A stretch of DNA of 64,000 bases from Paguma larvata (lineage: Eukaryota > Chordata > Mammalia > Carnivora > Viverridae), in NCBI GenBank assembly GCA_030068075.1, contig CM057827.1:69578500-69642499 (forward strand). Reading direction: 5' to 3'. Positions 21,401 through 33,276 of the stretch are shown in pieces. The notes below the pieces were generated by a model. That model was given only the letters and a program-made list of their open reading frames with translations, did not search any database and had not been told where the DNA came from. The stretch's first letter is position 1, and each line of letters opens with the position of its first letter. A program made the position numbers and the translations under genes.

Positions 21401-22348
21401 CTATGGGCCAAGTCGGCCTCTGTTCCCTCTGCCCACATTTCTCCTCTGCTTTCTGCTTCTTTCTCTCTTCTACCTCTCACCACCTATTCATAACCCCTTG
21501 CCATGGTTATGACCCAGCCTGACTCTTTTCCACACCTCCTGTGTGTCTGAGCCCCTCACACCCAGTCCCATATCCACCATAGGCTCAGAGTTCACTCATA
21601 GGCGGTTCACTCACAGCTTTGGCCCCTTTCAGCCAGTCTTTTGATCACCCATGGTAACCTGGCTTCTAGTCTAAGATGCCTGCTGCCCACCTGGGCTTAT
21701 AGCCACCTGTTCAGCAAAGGAAAGCATCTTTGCACTGAAACTGGACAGCATTACTTTTGCTATCAATTAGCAAACAATAGTTACTGAGCACCTATTATGT
21801 GCTCATAATAAATGGGAGGCTCAGAAGTGAGCATGGAAGGCACGGTCCATGCCCTCATGAAACTTAAGGCCAAAGGACATTCATCAGAATTTCCCTAAAT
21901 CTCCTTCCTTGATCAGGTTGGTTAGATTAGACTGAATCAGTATGGAAAATCCACACAAATGAAAATCATCTTGTTCAAAATTAATATTCATTGGTCTTAC
22001 AATTTCCAGTTTTCATGTATGTTGTCACATTTGACCCTAGGATTGGAGTTTAAATTCTGGTATCAGTGGAGGCCTACCTCTGGATGCAGGAGAGATGCAG
22101 GAAGGAAAATATATAACCAGGGCAGCTATTTCTTTATAGTTTACACTTAGGGTATCCTATGGGGTATAAAGTTCAATATAAATTCTGACTGAAAGAGATA
22201 CCTCATTTCCTTATCTTCCTTAAATCACACCAGATTAGGGAGGCTCACATGGTGCCAGAAAAATGAAGAACAACCTCCAAACTGCATCATGGTTACTGCA
22301 ACACACTGAGTTTCCAAGCCTATAATGACTCTTCAAATTCATTCAGCT
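21401..22348. other. No gene recognised; possible old L2/MIR-class piece
   Basis: Mostly anonymous. 'TTACTGAGCACCTATTATGTG' at about 21781 with 'CATGCCCTCATGAAACTTA' at about 21849 resembles an ancient interspersed repeat, probably L2-class. Confidence 0.45.
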
Positions 22349-22349
22349 T

Positions 22350-22568
22350 TTTTTTTTTTTCTTAACGTTTTTATTTTATTTTTGAGAGACATAGAGACAG
22401 AGCGTGAGCAAGGGAAGGGCAGAGAGAGAGGGAGACACAGAATCTGAAGCAGGCGCCAGGCTCCGAGCCATCAGCACAGAGCCCGACGCGGAGCTCGAAC
22501 TCACAGACTGTGAGATCACGACCTAAGCTGAAGTCGGCCGCTTAACCGACTGAGCCACCTAGGCGCCC
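22350..22568 (-). mobile_element. Felid SINE (reverse)
   Basis: Poly-T to 'CCACCTAGGCGCCCC'. 'CATTCAGCTTTT' on both sides is the target-site duplication. Confidence 0.93.
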
Positions 22569-23265
22569 CTCATTCAGCTTTTAGCTTAGAGACCACAAAT
22601 GTGCATGAGACTCTTTTTTGACCCTGAGCCTGGCTCAATCTAGCCAGGCATGCCCAGCAGTCACCCCCTCCCAGATCTTGACGCCAATGTGGGGTGCTAC
22701 TTTGGAGTTAAATTCAGTCACAATTGCGGATGAATATTCCCCAGCCAAATAACACACACCACTAACACGATACTCACCTTCACGCAAAGGAAACATCTCC
22801 CTCTGGGTTCCCACCACCCTTGAAGTGATGTCTTCTCACATTTGGTTGCCCACAAAGACCTCTGTATCAGCATATCTTAATGATCTTGACCACTTCATAA
22901 TGAGGGGAAAATAGGCGAGAAATAGGGGAAATGAGGGGAAACACAGTTTCTGTTTGACCTCTAAAAATCCTCCTGAAACAAAAATGTACCAAAATCATGC
23001 TCAGAAAGAAAAACTGAAGGGATTAAAACAAATAAAAACATACAACAACTATATACACAAGCACATGTAAATATATCCTAGCCACTAGACCATGAGAGAG
23101 AACTGTAAGCACACATCAATATATATGTACATATATACATATATGATGACATTTATAGAGCTGTGGATAAGATCACAGACTTTGGAATCAGATGCCAGCT
23201 ATATTTAGGGCACAAATATATAAAAGTGTAATTTCTGATAATTACTACATGGGGGGGCAGTGGAG
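22569..23265. other. No recognisable gene or repeat
   Basis: Anonymous sequence with TA-rich microsatellite-like text around 23118-23150. Confidence 0.4.
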
Positions 23266-23269
23266 CTCA

Positions 23270-25055
23270 ATTTCAGTTAATAAAATGAATTCAACAAATT
23301 GCAGGGTATAAGATCAGTTATTTCTATTTACCAGCAATGAACAACCAAAAAGGAAATTTTAAGAACAGTTCCATTTACAACAGCATGCAAAAGAATAAAA
23401 TACATAGGACTGAATTTAACTTAACCAAGGAGGTGAACCAATTGTACACAAAAAATTACAAAACATTGCTGAAAGTAGTTAAAGAAGAACTAATTAAATG
23501 GAAAGGTATCCCATGTTCATGGATTTGAAGGCATATATTGTTAAGATGGCAATACTCCCCAAAGTGATCTACAGAGTCAAAGCAATCTTTGTCAAAATTC
23601 CAATGACCTTTTCTGCTGAAATGGAAGAGCCAATTCTAAAACTCAGATGAAATTGTAAAGAGCTCCAAATGGCTAAAACTTTAAAAAGAAAAACTAAGTT
23701 GGAGAACTCAGACTTCTTGGTTTCAAAATTTATTACAAAGCTATAGCAATCAAAAATAGTGTGATACCAGCATTAGGATAGACATATAGATGACTGGAAT
23801 AGAATTGGGAGTCCTGAAATAAACTCAAACATCTATGGTCGATTGACTTTTGACAACGGTGCCAAGACTATTCAGTGGAGAAAGAATAATATCTTCAATG
23901 AATGTTGCTGAGACAGCCAGATAACTACATGGAAAGAATGTAGTTGAACCCCAACCTCACTCCATACACAATAACCAATTCAAACTAGATCAATAGGCTA
24001 AATATAAGAGCCAAACCATAAAACTCTTAGAAGAAAACATAGGGTAAATCTTCATGACCTCTGACTTGACACTGGATTCTTAGAGTTGACACCAAAAGCC
24101 CAAACAATGAAAGATAAAATAGATAAATTGGATTTCATAAAAAAATTTTAAATTTTGCACACTAAAGAATTGCATCAAGAAAATGAAAATACAATCTACA
24201 GAATGGGAGGAAATATTTGCAAATTTTACATCTGAGAGAAGTTTAGTATCTAGAATATATAAAGAAATATTACAACTCAACAGCAAAAGGACAAACAACT
24301 CCATTAAGAAATGGGCAAAGGACTTGAATTGACATTCCTCCAAGGAGGATATACAAATGACCAGCAAACATATGTAAAGATGCTAAACAGAATCAGTCAT
24401 ATGGAAATGTATATCAAAACCACAAGATACCACCCCATACACACTAGAATGGCTATAATAAAAAATAATAATAACAAATATTGATGAAGATGTGGAGAAA
24501 TAGTAATACTTATAAAGAAGCCAGACATTGTGGCACCTGGGTGGCTCAGTCGGTTAAGCATCTGACTTCATCTCAGGTCATGATCTCATGGCTCATAGTC
24601 CTGAGCTCCATTTCAGGCTCTCTGCTGTCAGGGCAGAGCCCGCTTTAGATCTTCTGTCCCCCTCTCTTTCTATCCTTCCCCCATTCATGCTCTTTCTCTC
24701 TCTCTCTCTCAAAAATAAATAAACATTAAAAAAATTATAAACCAGACACAACAGGTCACATATTACATGATTCTTTTTATATGAAATATCCGGAATATGC
24801 AAATCCATGGAGACAGAAAGATTAGAGGTTGCCAGTGGACCAGGCAGGGGTGGGGAAGGAAGAATGGAAAATTATTTAGTACCTATTAAGTTATGGATGG
24901 GATGGATAGAGGTTCTGGGGTGATGAAAAAATTTTGAAACTAGAAAGGATGGTAGTCATACGACATTTTGAATGCACTAAATCCCACTGAATTGAACACT
25001 TTAATGAATTATGTTGTGTGAATTTCACATAACACCTCAATTTTTAATTGAGTCA
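23270..25055 (+). mobile_element. Old L1M fragment: ORF2 end and 3' UTR, with nested SINE
   Basis: Reads forward as decayed L1 ORF2 (blocks near 23320, 'TGGCAATACTCCCCAAAGTG', 'TCTACAGAATGGGAGGAAAT', 'AAATGGGCAAAGGACTTGAA'). After the SINE at 24531-24738 it continues with the L1M-type 3' UTR ('AGGTTGCCAGTGGACCAGG' to 'GTGTGAATTTCACATAACACC'). Many stops; inactive. Confidence 0.8.
24531..24738 (+). mobile_element. Felid SINE (forward), inside L1M
   Basis: 'TGGCACCTGGGTGGCTCAG' head to 'AAAAATAAATAAACATT' tail, with 'CCAGACA' on both sides. Confidence 0.92.
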
Positions 25056-25077
25056 TAACCTCGTGTTTAGAAGAATC

Positions 25078-25299
25078 TTTTTTTAAATTTTTTTATGTAT
25101 TTATTTTATTTTTGAGAGAGACAGACACAGAGTGTGAGCAGGGAAGGGGCAGAGAGAGAGGGAGACACAGAATCTGAAGTAGGCTCCAGGCTCTGAGCCG
25201 TCAGCACAGAGCCCAACGCAGGGCTCAAACTCACGGACTGTGAGATCATGACCTGAGCTGAAGTCGGACACTCAACCGACTGAGCCACCCAGGCGCCCC
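25078..25299 (-). mobile_element. Felid SINE (reverse), left arm of a second head-to-head pair
   Basis: T-rich tail to 'CCACCCAGGCGCCCC' at 25299. Its head faces the forward SINE at 25336. Confidence 0.93.
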
Positions 25300-25335
25300 A
25301 AGAATAATCCTTTTTTAATTTTAAAAAATTCAGAT

Positions 25336-25530
25336 GAGGTGCCTGGGTGGCTCAGTCAGTTAAGAGTTTGACTCTTGATCTCAGCTTAGGTCATGATCTC
25401 ACAGTTCATTGGATCAAGCCCCATACTCGGCTCTGCACTAAGAATGTGGAGCCTGCTTAAGATTCTGTCTCTCTCTCTCCCTCTTTCTCTCTCTCTCTCA
25501 AAATAAATAAATAAGCTTGAAAAAATATAT
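25336..25530 (+). mobile_element. Felid SINE (forward), right arm of a second head-to-head pair
   Basis: 'GAGGTGCCTGGGTGGCTCAG' head to 'CAAAATAAATAAATAAGC' tail, beginning about 36 bases after the reverse SINE ends. Confidence 0.9.
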
Positions 25531-26165
25531 AAAAATATAAAAAAAATTTAAATGCAGATATACATGAGAGAAAAATATATCATACTTCAAGACATTAAAG
25601 ATGAATATCAATGAATGATGAGAAATCAGATAATTTTAATTGTTTTATCTTTGCTTGAATTATTTTTCAAATTTTCAAGAATTTTATAAAATAATTGCAT
25701 GCTAATTTTAATAACTAGGAAAAAGAGACTATAGTGATACTGCTAACAGATTCTCAAAAGCATAAAGAAAATACTTATGTATAGGGTTAAGTGAGGATAA
25801 AAGAAAGTACATTGTATATATACTTTGATTCCAGGTGTTTAAAATGCATTGCTTATAGTAACAGTTTGTCTGTAAGAGATAGACAAATGAGTAACATTTT
25901 TTCTTTCTACTTTCCAAATTTTCTTAATGAACATATATTACCAGTATAATCAGAAAGATACTTTTATTTTTTAAATGTCCACTAATCGGCAAGCTAAGTT
26001 CAAAAAAAGTAGCTTTTATAAATGTACTGGTTTTGATAAGGAGGATATTTACACTGGAATTATATATACTTTGATATATAATATTCCTCATAGAAAAAAC
26101 TGTAAAATACAAAAAATGTAGAGATGGAAACTTAAATCACCAAACCCTAACCACTCAGAGATACT
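25531..26165. other. AT-rich, nothing recognised
   Basis: No gene, repeat family or RNA motif supported. Confidence 0.4.
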
Positions 26166-26169
26166 TAGT

Positions 26170-26397
26170 TGGTTTTTTTTTTTGTTTTGTTTTTTGGTTT
26201 TTTTTAGAAAGAGAAAGAGAGAGACAGTACTGTGAGAGTGCACGTGAGTGGGGGATGGGCAGAGGGAGAGAGAATTCCAAGTAGGTTCCTCGCTCATCAC
26301 AGAGTCCAATATGGGGCTTGATCCAACAACCCTGGCAACATGACCTGAGCCAAAATCAAGAGTCAGACACTCAACTGACTGGGCCACTCACGTACCC
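26170..26397 (-). mobile_element. Felid SINE (reverse), diverged
   Basis: Poly-T/G tail, then a GA-rich body and the degenerate head 'GGGCCACTCACGTACCCC'. Confidence 0.82.
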
Positions 26398-27330
26398 CTA
26401 CTTAGTTGTTCTTTAAACAGAATTGGGATGGCTGTCTAGAAACAATGGTCCCTTCCAACCATTAGGGAGATCAGCAACAAAGTTTGGTTAGCAAATGTCA
26501 ATCTATTACATGCCAAGCCTACTATAGCAGGAGCATGGCTCTCTGGACAGAGGAAAGAGAATACTGAAAGGACAACTCTTGGTCTTTGGTTGCCCAGCAT
26601 GCTTTCCCACTTCACATGGTATCGGCAATCTAGTAACCTGAACTTCCTTTGGAGAACCAACTTTCCCCCATTTTAGTTCTTCTGGTTTGGGTGGGACTGA
26701 CCCCAGTCCACCCAAAGTAGGAATGACGTAGGCTTAATCAGTGGATTTGGCATCCAAGGTCATAGTGGTCCATTAACTTAGGCCAATAAGTATCCAGTGC
26801 AGGACTTTTGTTAAAAACATTGACAGGAAAGATGAACTTTCTCACACTGAGCATTTGTAATTTAAGAACAGATGTTAACAATCCCTAGGAAAGAAGGGGT
26901 GATGATGAATGGGTTGCTGTATGGATTTAGTAGGTAATGGTCATGCTCTCTTACCACCTTGTACATGCCTCTACCATGGCGCTCAGCAGGCTGGATCCCG
27001 GTCACTGCTGTTTCTGTCTCCTCCACCAGACCATCAGCCCTCTAAGGGAAGTAGACACATCTCTAATATGTTTGATTGATCATACGGACAAGGGTCTACA
27101 TACACTTCTACTAAAGAAATTATCCTGATGGACTTAACAGCATGGAAATGAGACATTGGTGGTCCTATCACTGAGGACCCAGGTTTCTGGGCTCTAGTAC
27201 CTCCACAGGTTGATACCACATCCTCCAGCCCTTACCTGATACCCTTGGTTTCTTATTCTGGGCGGAACAAATGGTCAGGTCTGAGTCAACTGGTGTGGGT
27301 TTTGATGCGGTCACAGCACGATTCTCACAT
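26398..27330. other. Upstream flank of gene 1, nothing recognised
   Basis: Single-copy looking sequence. It may contain distal control elements of gene 1, but I cannot point to one with confidence. Confidence 0.4.
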
Positions 27331-27530
27331 AACCACCCAGGGAACACTATGAGACAGAGGGAGTGGGGGCAGGGAAGCTTTCATAGAAAGCCATCGAAGA
27401 TGAAGCACCACAAAACCAGAGGGGAATTCAAGGTCAATGAGCCCATCTGCACCGGCTTCCTCACCTGGGCACTAAAAGAGAGCACAGAGAAAGCACCAGC
27501 ACCGCTGACCTGAGCAGCCTTCCTGAGAAG
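27331..27530 (+). promoter_or_regulatory. Probable proximal promoter and 5' UTR of gene 1
   Basis: A RUNX-like AACCACC lies at 27331-27337, about 200 bases before the start codon. The last 40 bases ('CCGCTGACCTGAGCAGCC') resemble the 5' UTR of genes 2-5 ('CTCTGACCTGGGCAG'). No convincing TATA box was found. Motif-only evidence. Confidence 0.35.
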
Positions 27531-30219
27531 ATGCAGCCTCTCCTGTTCCTGCTGGCCTTTATCCTGCCTTCTACGGCAAATGCAGGTGAGTGACCACCCC
27601 GAACCTCAGAGGCCTGACCCCATCCCACCATGGGTAGAGCTCTCCTGCCCCCTCTGCACAGCCCCGATCCATCTACTCACCAGAAACATTCTGAACCCCC
27701 GGCTTCATCCTGCCTCACACTCTCAAGTATGATGCTGAATAAGCTACCAGCAGGCATGACCAGCACAGAAGGCTGGCCTCCAGAAGAGCCAGTGGGTACT
27801 TTCCCCTCCCCAGGCTCTACCTTTGCCATCTGGAAATGGAACTTTCCTAGCAGAGGGTGAGAAACTGGAAGAGAATGTAATAAATGCCCCTGCAGAGGGT
27901 AGAGCAGGCCTGGCTTCCGAGTGAGATGAGCCAGGCGCTTCCCAAAGCATCTGCTTGAGAGAGAAGCCTGGGGCTCATCTGACCCTAGAGTTCGTGGGAT
28001 CACTGTCCCCATGAGATTGCTCTTGCCTTTGCTCTGTCCCAAGGCCCCTCATCCTTTTCTCCACCTCTGCTTTTCTTCCCAGGCTGTTAGTGGCTCTCTT
28101 CTTTCAAAGATGATCTTGGCAGACGTAAACTTCCCTTCTTTCCAAAATCCTACCAGCACTGGCCCTATTGACCCTCCTCCAAGTGGCTCACTGGGGAGCC
28201 ACGCCTTCAGGCAGCCAATCCACACTTACTAGGCACCTACTTGTGTCTTGCCCTAGGCTGTCTCAGACAATATCTAGATCCCTAAACTTAAATTCTAGCC
28301 ACCGGAAAAGCAGCACCATCCTAGACTTCAGAGGATGGCAGGGGCCTTAGAAACTCACTTGAAACAAAGCAAAGGCAGGAGAGGAGTTTTCAGGAGCCTC
28401 TAGAACTTGGCTATCCCAAAGACAGGTATGCCCACCTCCAATTCTATGTAGAAGACAGACTCACAGACCAAGACTACTACTCCTCCCTTTTCCAGAGGAG
28501 GAAATTCAGGCCCTCTCCATGGCCCTCCCAAATCCAGGCCATGACTGCTGTGTGATTCAGTGGGTGCTTGGGAGCAGAACAGACTTTTCCTTCAGGGGAG
28601 ATCATCAGGGGACATGAGGCCAAGCCCCACTCCCGGCCCTACATGGCACATCTGTGGATCCAGAACGGGGAGGTGTGGAGCAAGTGTGGCGGGTTCCTGA
28701 TACAAGAGAAGTTCGTGCTGACGGCCGCTCACTGTTGGGGAAGGTGAGGAACGAGAGTCCGCATGGCTCTGAAATCCAGTGGCACAGTCACCAACAGCTC
28801 CAGAATCCTACCTCAGCTGCTGAGAAACAGAAGGCACAGAAAGCTCAAACCAGGACCCTCCTTTGCTTCAGTTTACACTCAACTCCAGTCCACCTGCCCC
28901 AGCTGCCACCTGCCCTTCGAGGCTCCTAGGTTGTGTCCTGTCACCCAACACCCTTATGACCCATTCTTCTCTCCCTGCAGCTCCATCAATGTCACCCTGG
29001 GGGCCCACAACATCAGGAAGCAGGAGAGGACCCAGCAGACCATCCCCGTGAGAAAAGCCATTCCCCACCCAGACTATAATACAAAGAACTTTGCCAACGA
29101 CATCATGTTACTGCAGGTAAGGAGACCTCCCTGCTGCCCTCACTCTCCTGGGTCCACATTGTATCCCCTCCCACTGGGACCAGTCGCCTCCCTCTTTCCC
29201 ATCCTGGCCTCCTGACCAGTCCCAGTGGCTCAAGGGAGAGAAGAGACAGGGGTGCCTCTTGGGGACACCAGGGCCCAGGGACCAATGGCTGAAGTGTTAT
29301 CTCTTGACTCTTCCCATCAGCTGGCAAGAAAGGCCAAACTGACTGCAGCTGTGAGGCCCGTGAGCCTGCCCAGGGGCAAGGTCCGGGTGAGGCCGGGACA
29401 GGTGTGCAGCGTGGCCGGCTGGGGACGGGTGGACATGGGAAGATACCCAGACACTCTGCAGGAGGTTCGGCTGATTGTGCAAGAGGATCAGAAGTGCAAA
29501 TCCTGCTTCCCCAATTACTACAACCACACCACTCAGCTATGTGTAGGAGACCCAAAGGAAAAGAAGTCTTCCTTTAAGGTGAGAGATGAAACCAAATGAA
29601 TGGCACCTCAGGATGGAGGAATTTAAACACTCTGCCCCATGCCAGCCCCCCATGTAAGAAAACTGTGTGCCCTGAATAGGCAGTGGGGAAAAACAGAGGG
29701 CTCCTCAGAGCTGCTACCCACCTGGGGTACTGGGTTCCTCCTCCATGCTGAGTAGCAGCCCCGACCACCAGCATTCAGGGAAGCCCCTAAACAGGACAGT
29801 GAAGCCAGCAGTCCCACAACACAGGATCTGGAAGAACCAGGGGAGGACAGGCAGCTGCCCCCTGCAGTGAAGGGAAGCAGGGACAATGCCCAGGCCTGCC
29901 CTGCCCTCTGACTTCACCTGGAGGCCATGCATAGCACCCTTCTCAAGGGTCTAGGGAGAGCAGTGTGTGGGGGTGGGGGTGGGGGTGGGGGTGGGGGAGC
30001 AGGGACAGCAGGAGCGCTGCCTCACTCCTTCCCCATCTCCGTCTGCAGGGGGACTCTGGGGGCCCTCTCCTGTGTAACAATGTGGCCCAGGGCATCGTCT
30101 CCTATGGACCAAAAAATGGGGCACCTCCACGGGCCTATACTAAAGTCACAAGTTTCCTGCCCTGGATAAAGAAAACGATGAGAGGCCTCTACCTGCAGGA
30201 ACCAGACTATTTGCTCTGA
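27531..30219 (+). CDS. GZMB: Gene 1: granzyme B-like serine protease (5 exons)
   Basis: Exons 27531-27585, 28596-28743, 28981-29116, 29321-29578 and 30049-30219 join with GT-AG introns of phase 1-2-0-0 into 255 residues, the usual granzyme length. The predicted signal peptide is 1-18 and the Gly-Glu pro-dipeptide 19-20. The trypsin-fold protease then starts Ile-Ile-Arg-Gly. Catalytic residues are His64 (TAAHC), Asp108 (NDIMLLQ) and Ser202 (GDSGGP). Arg227, equivalent to chymotrypsin position 226, sits in NGAPPRAY as in granzyme B and predicts cleavage after Asp. Phe replaces Cys191, as in the granzyme/chymase group. Sequons are Asn71 and Asn181; Cys175 looks unpaired. Known family role: a cytotoxic-granule protease activated by cathepsin C. 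Oddities: Arg at the third mature residue, usually Gly, and exon 5 shared with genes 3 and 5. Being first in the cluster fits GZMB, but orthology is inferred. Confidence 0.88.
29968..29997 (+). repeat. (TGGGGG)5 minisatellite in intron 4 of gene 1
   Basis: Five TGGGGG units lie about 50 bases before the exon 5 acceptor. The equivalents in genes 3 (about 44576) and 5 (about 59119) have four units. The tract is G-quadruplex prone on the coding strand. Confidence 0.9.
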
Positions 30220-30271
30220 AGCTGATCGAGACTCACACTGGGGAGGGTGGGGGAGAAGGTGCCAGAAATCA

Positions 30272-30277
30272 AATAAA
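30272..30277 (+). terminator. Polyadenylation signal, gene 1
   Basis: AATAAA 53 bases after the stop codon, in 'CAAATAAATGTCTC'. The same context occurs after genes 3 and 5. Confidence 0.85.
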
Positions 30278-30299
30278 TGTCTCTTAACTGAGTGTGAAG

Positions 30300-32465
30300 G
30301 CCTGCTTTCTTGGTCGTGTTTCTTAACCTTCTTTTCCTAGCATCAACTCTGTCCTTAGAAGGCCAGTGACACCATTCTGCTGGTTTTTTTGCTTTTCTGC
30401 TTCCTCCTCCTCCCACCTTCCCCCACTGCCCCCAAACCAATGAAAGGTTCCTTCCAGCTCCCTCTCACCCGCACCTGTCTCTCCAGGGCCTGCCCATCTG
30501 CCAGGGCTGAGGCTGGGCACCATCAGGAGAAAGCATGAACCTCTCTGGTCCTGGGGCTCAGGGAGAAGTCCGTACCTCTTCCCCCTGTGTCCTCTGGCAG
30601 GGAGGAAGGGGATAACGTGGGTCCTAGAAACCACACTTGCACGGTCTCAGGCTGCAGCACAAGGACACCCCCCCAACCCCCCGCGTGGGAGGTGGAAGGG
30701 GCTTTTCAGAGCAGGACATTTCTCTCCCGCAGCCAAGGAAGTTGGCACAGAGTGCCGCTGGTCTCCCGAGTAGTTCTTGATCCTCACCTCAACTGAGTTC
30801 CCTTCCCTGACCTCCTCTGAGCTCAGGGGCCTGCTCAGCCTCCAGTCTTCTGCTGCCCCTTCTTCTCCCTACCTGAGAGTGTTCCATACCCCTGAGAGTG
30901 TTCAGCGGCCACCAACTCCTGCCCCCTCCAGACAACGCTGATCTGAGCTGGCCCCTTCCTCATATCCCTTGCACCTAGAACACCCAGAGTTCAGACAGGA
31001 CCTCACCACTGAGATGTCAGCCCGGACCAAGCCCTCATAGAGAGGGGCACCAGAGGCATCTGGCCTGTGAGGGCACCAGACAGGGTCCATGGAGGACAGG
31101 GATGGCAGGCTGGCTCTCCAGAACCCTTGGCTCCATCTATCACCTGGGAAGGGACAACTTGACCCCTCACATCCAGCCCAGTGTCTCCCTAGGTGCTCAG
31201 GGTCCGCAGGCTCTCAAGACCCTCGGCAGTCCGATTCCCTCTCAACCTGTCCCTCTCATCCCTGCCAGCCTCTAGGCTGAGACTCCCTGCTGGCCACCCT
31301 GGGCTATATCAGCCTTTTGACTTAGAAAGGGCTCCTCTCTGCAGGAGAACTGGAAAGCACAATTTCTTCCATCAGCCAAGCAGCAAATGCTGATTGAGCG
31401 CCTACTAAGTGTCAGGCACTGACTGGGGACACCCAGTGAACATAATGAGGCTCAAACATTTGAGCCCAGGTGAACCGGACAATGTTGAATTTCACCCAAA
31501 TCATCTAACCCCTTCTCCCTCCTTCACCCCAGTCCACACGGGCTACATCTCTGCGGGAAGTCCACCTGAATCAAGGATTTGTATTTGTTATTATTGCTGG
31601 TTAGTCTCTGGAACAGCAGTGTACGGGATTTGGAAATGACTTAAATCATTTAGCGTCTAGACGTGAAGTTACCAGACTCTGTTTACTACAGCATCCTCGT
31701 CACCTAGGGGACAGGGTGGCCTTATTTTCATTTGCTTCCAAGCAGCAGGTATGAATGTCATTGTATAGATTCAAATGGTAGGAAAAACCACATTATATAC
31801 TTGCCCAAAGGTAATTTAAGTTTGATCCTAAACACCCATCCAGGTGGACGGGCCAGAGCGACCCCAGTCATGACTGCAAGTCCCTGTGCAGACTCAAACT
31901 AGAATCAGGGAGGCCGACGTGGTCAGGAAAGACGGAGAATCCCCTCTGCCCTTTAGGCACAGAGTTACCGCTGCATCTACAGAGCTGAGACTGCCTAGAC
32001 TTCACATTTGGAAGTTCGGGGCTTGGAGGCCACACAAGGGGGATGGGATTTTTTGCTGAACAAGGATTTCCCTGTGCTGGGCTCACCTCACCAGACACCC
32101 CCAGGAGCCATACCGCCGGGCTCTTGCCACTAGTGTGGGCACTGCCTGGGGCTGAGCCTAAGTTCCAGCTCTGGGCTGGTGGGTTAGCCTGCTCCAAAAG
32201 CCCTGCACCAATAACACACATCAAAACCACCACGCCACCTTCTTTTGTGACATGGGGTAAGCACCCTGGGATCATGTAACCCTCAAAGGCATGCCTTTCA
32301 CGTCTTATGATGAAGCCTGAAGCAACACAATCTCTTACCGACCTCGGGTACTTTTTTTGCAAGGGAAAAGCGATGAGATTGCAGCTTCTGATTTGGAGCT
32401 AAAAAAAATCCCTGCATCTAAGGCAACTAAGGACCTGGTTCCTTGGTGGACACAGACATTAAGGA
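30300..32465. other. Intergenic part of unit 1, no gene
   Basis: No coding exon recognised. 'TTGAGCGCCTACTAAGTGTC' at about 31395 looks like an ancient L2/MIR-class fragment. The same sequence recurs in units 2 and 3. Confidence 0.5.
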
Positions 32466-32735
32466 GGGGCGCCTGCATGGCACAGTCGCTTAAGGGTCAG
32501 AGTCTGGCTCTCCTCTCTGGTCATGATCTCGCAGTTCAAGGGTTCACAAGTTGGAGGCCCATATCGTGCTCTGCACAGATGGTTGGAACTTGCTTGGGAT
32601 TCTGTTTCTCCTTCTCTCTGTCCCTCCCACACTTGTTCTCTATCTCTCCCTCTCTCTCTCTCTCTCTCTCGTTCTCTCTCTCTCTGTCTCCCTTTCTCTC
32701 TCTCAAAATACATGAATAAACTTAATGAAAAAAAA
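32466..32735 (+). mobile_element. Felid SINE A of the unit (copy 1)
   Basis: 'GGGGCGCCTGCATGGCACAG' head, long CT tract at about 32640-32705, 'CATGAATAAAC' tail. It is at the same site in units 2 and 3, so it predates the duplication. The CT tract is longest here. Confidence 0.9.
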
Positions 32736-33020
32736 GATAAAAAGGAAAATGCAGAAAACAAAATTGAAAATAGTATTTTTTAATGTTGCCCGGACATTGC
32801 ATATGACGTTTATATATTACATTTCCTTCGAGGAAATGGTTCTGTGGTTGAAAGCAAGCTTGAGAACACTCATGGTAGTCTCTCATCCACCCTCGAGAGA
32901 TGAGGGCGAGACCAAGTACCAGAAAGAGATAATACCTGACTGAAGAGACCAGAGTAAGCACAGAACCTGGACTGAGCCCAGGCCTCCTGACAGCCAGACT
33001 AGGGAGAAGCCTTACTTGAT

Positions 33021-33215
33021 GGGGAGCCTGGGTGGCTCAGGTGGTTGAGAGTCCAACTCTTATTTTGGCTCGGGTCACGATCTCCACGTTCGTGGGATCG
33101 AGCCCCGAGTTGGGCTCTGCACTGACAGCATGGAGCCTGCTTGAGATTGACTGTCTGTCTGTCTTTCTCTCTATCTCTCTCTCTCTACATATATATACCT
33201 AAGCATTTTTAAATA
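33021..33215 (+). mobile_element. Felid SINE B of the unit (copy 1)
   Basis: 'GGGGAGCCTGGGTGGCTCAG' head, (TCTG)/(TC)n and a short TA tract at the tail. Orthologous positions are occupied in units 2 and 3. Confidence 0.9.
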
Positions 33216-33276
33216 TTATATGTCAAAAAGAAGCCTGACATGTTTTCTAGTGCCCTGTCTGTGTTGAATTATTGGC

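Noticed and set aside
1..27300. A new non-granzyme gene in the left flank
   Set aside because: Every longer frame examined falls in L1, SINE or anonymous sequence without splice structure; only the two gene fossils are supportable.
29103..29555. A 150-residue minus-strand frame across exon 4 of gene 1
   Set aside because: It is antisense to a well-supported protease exon and is explained by GC-rich codon composition.
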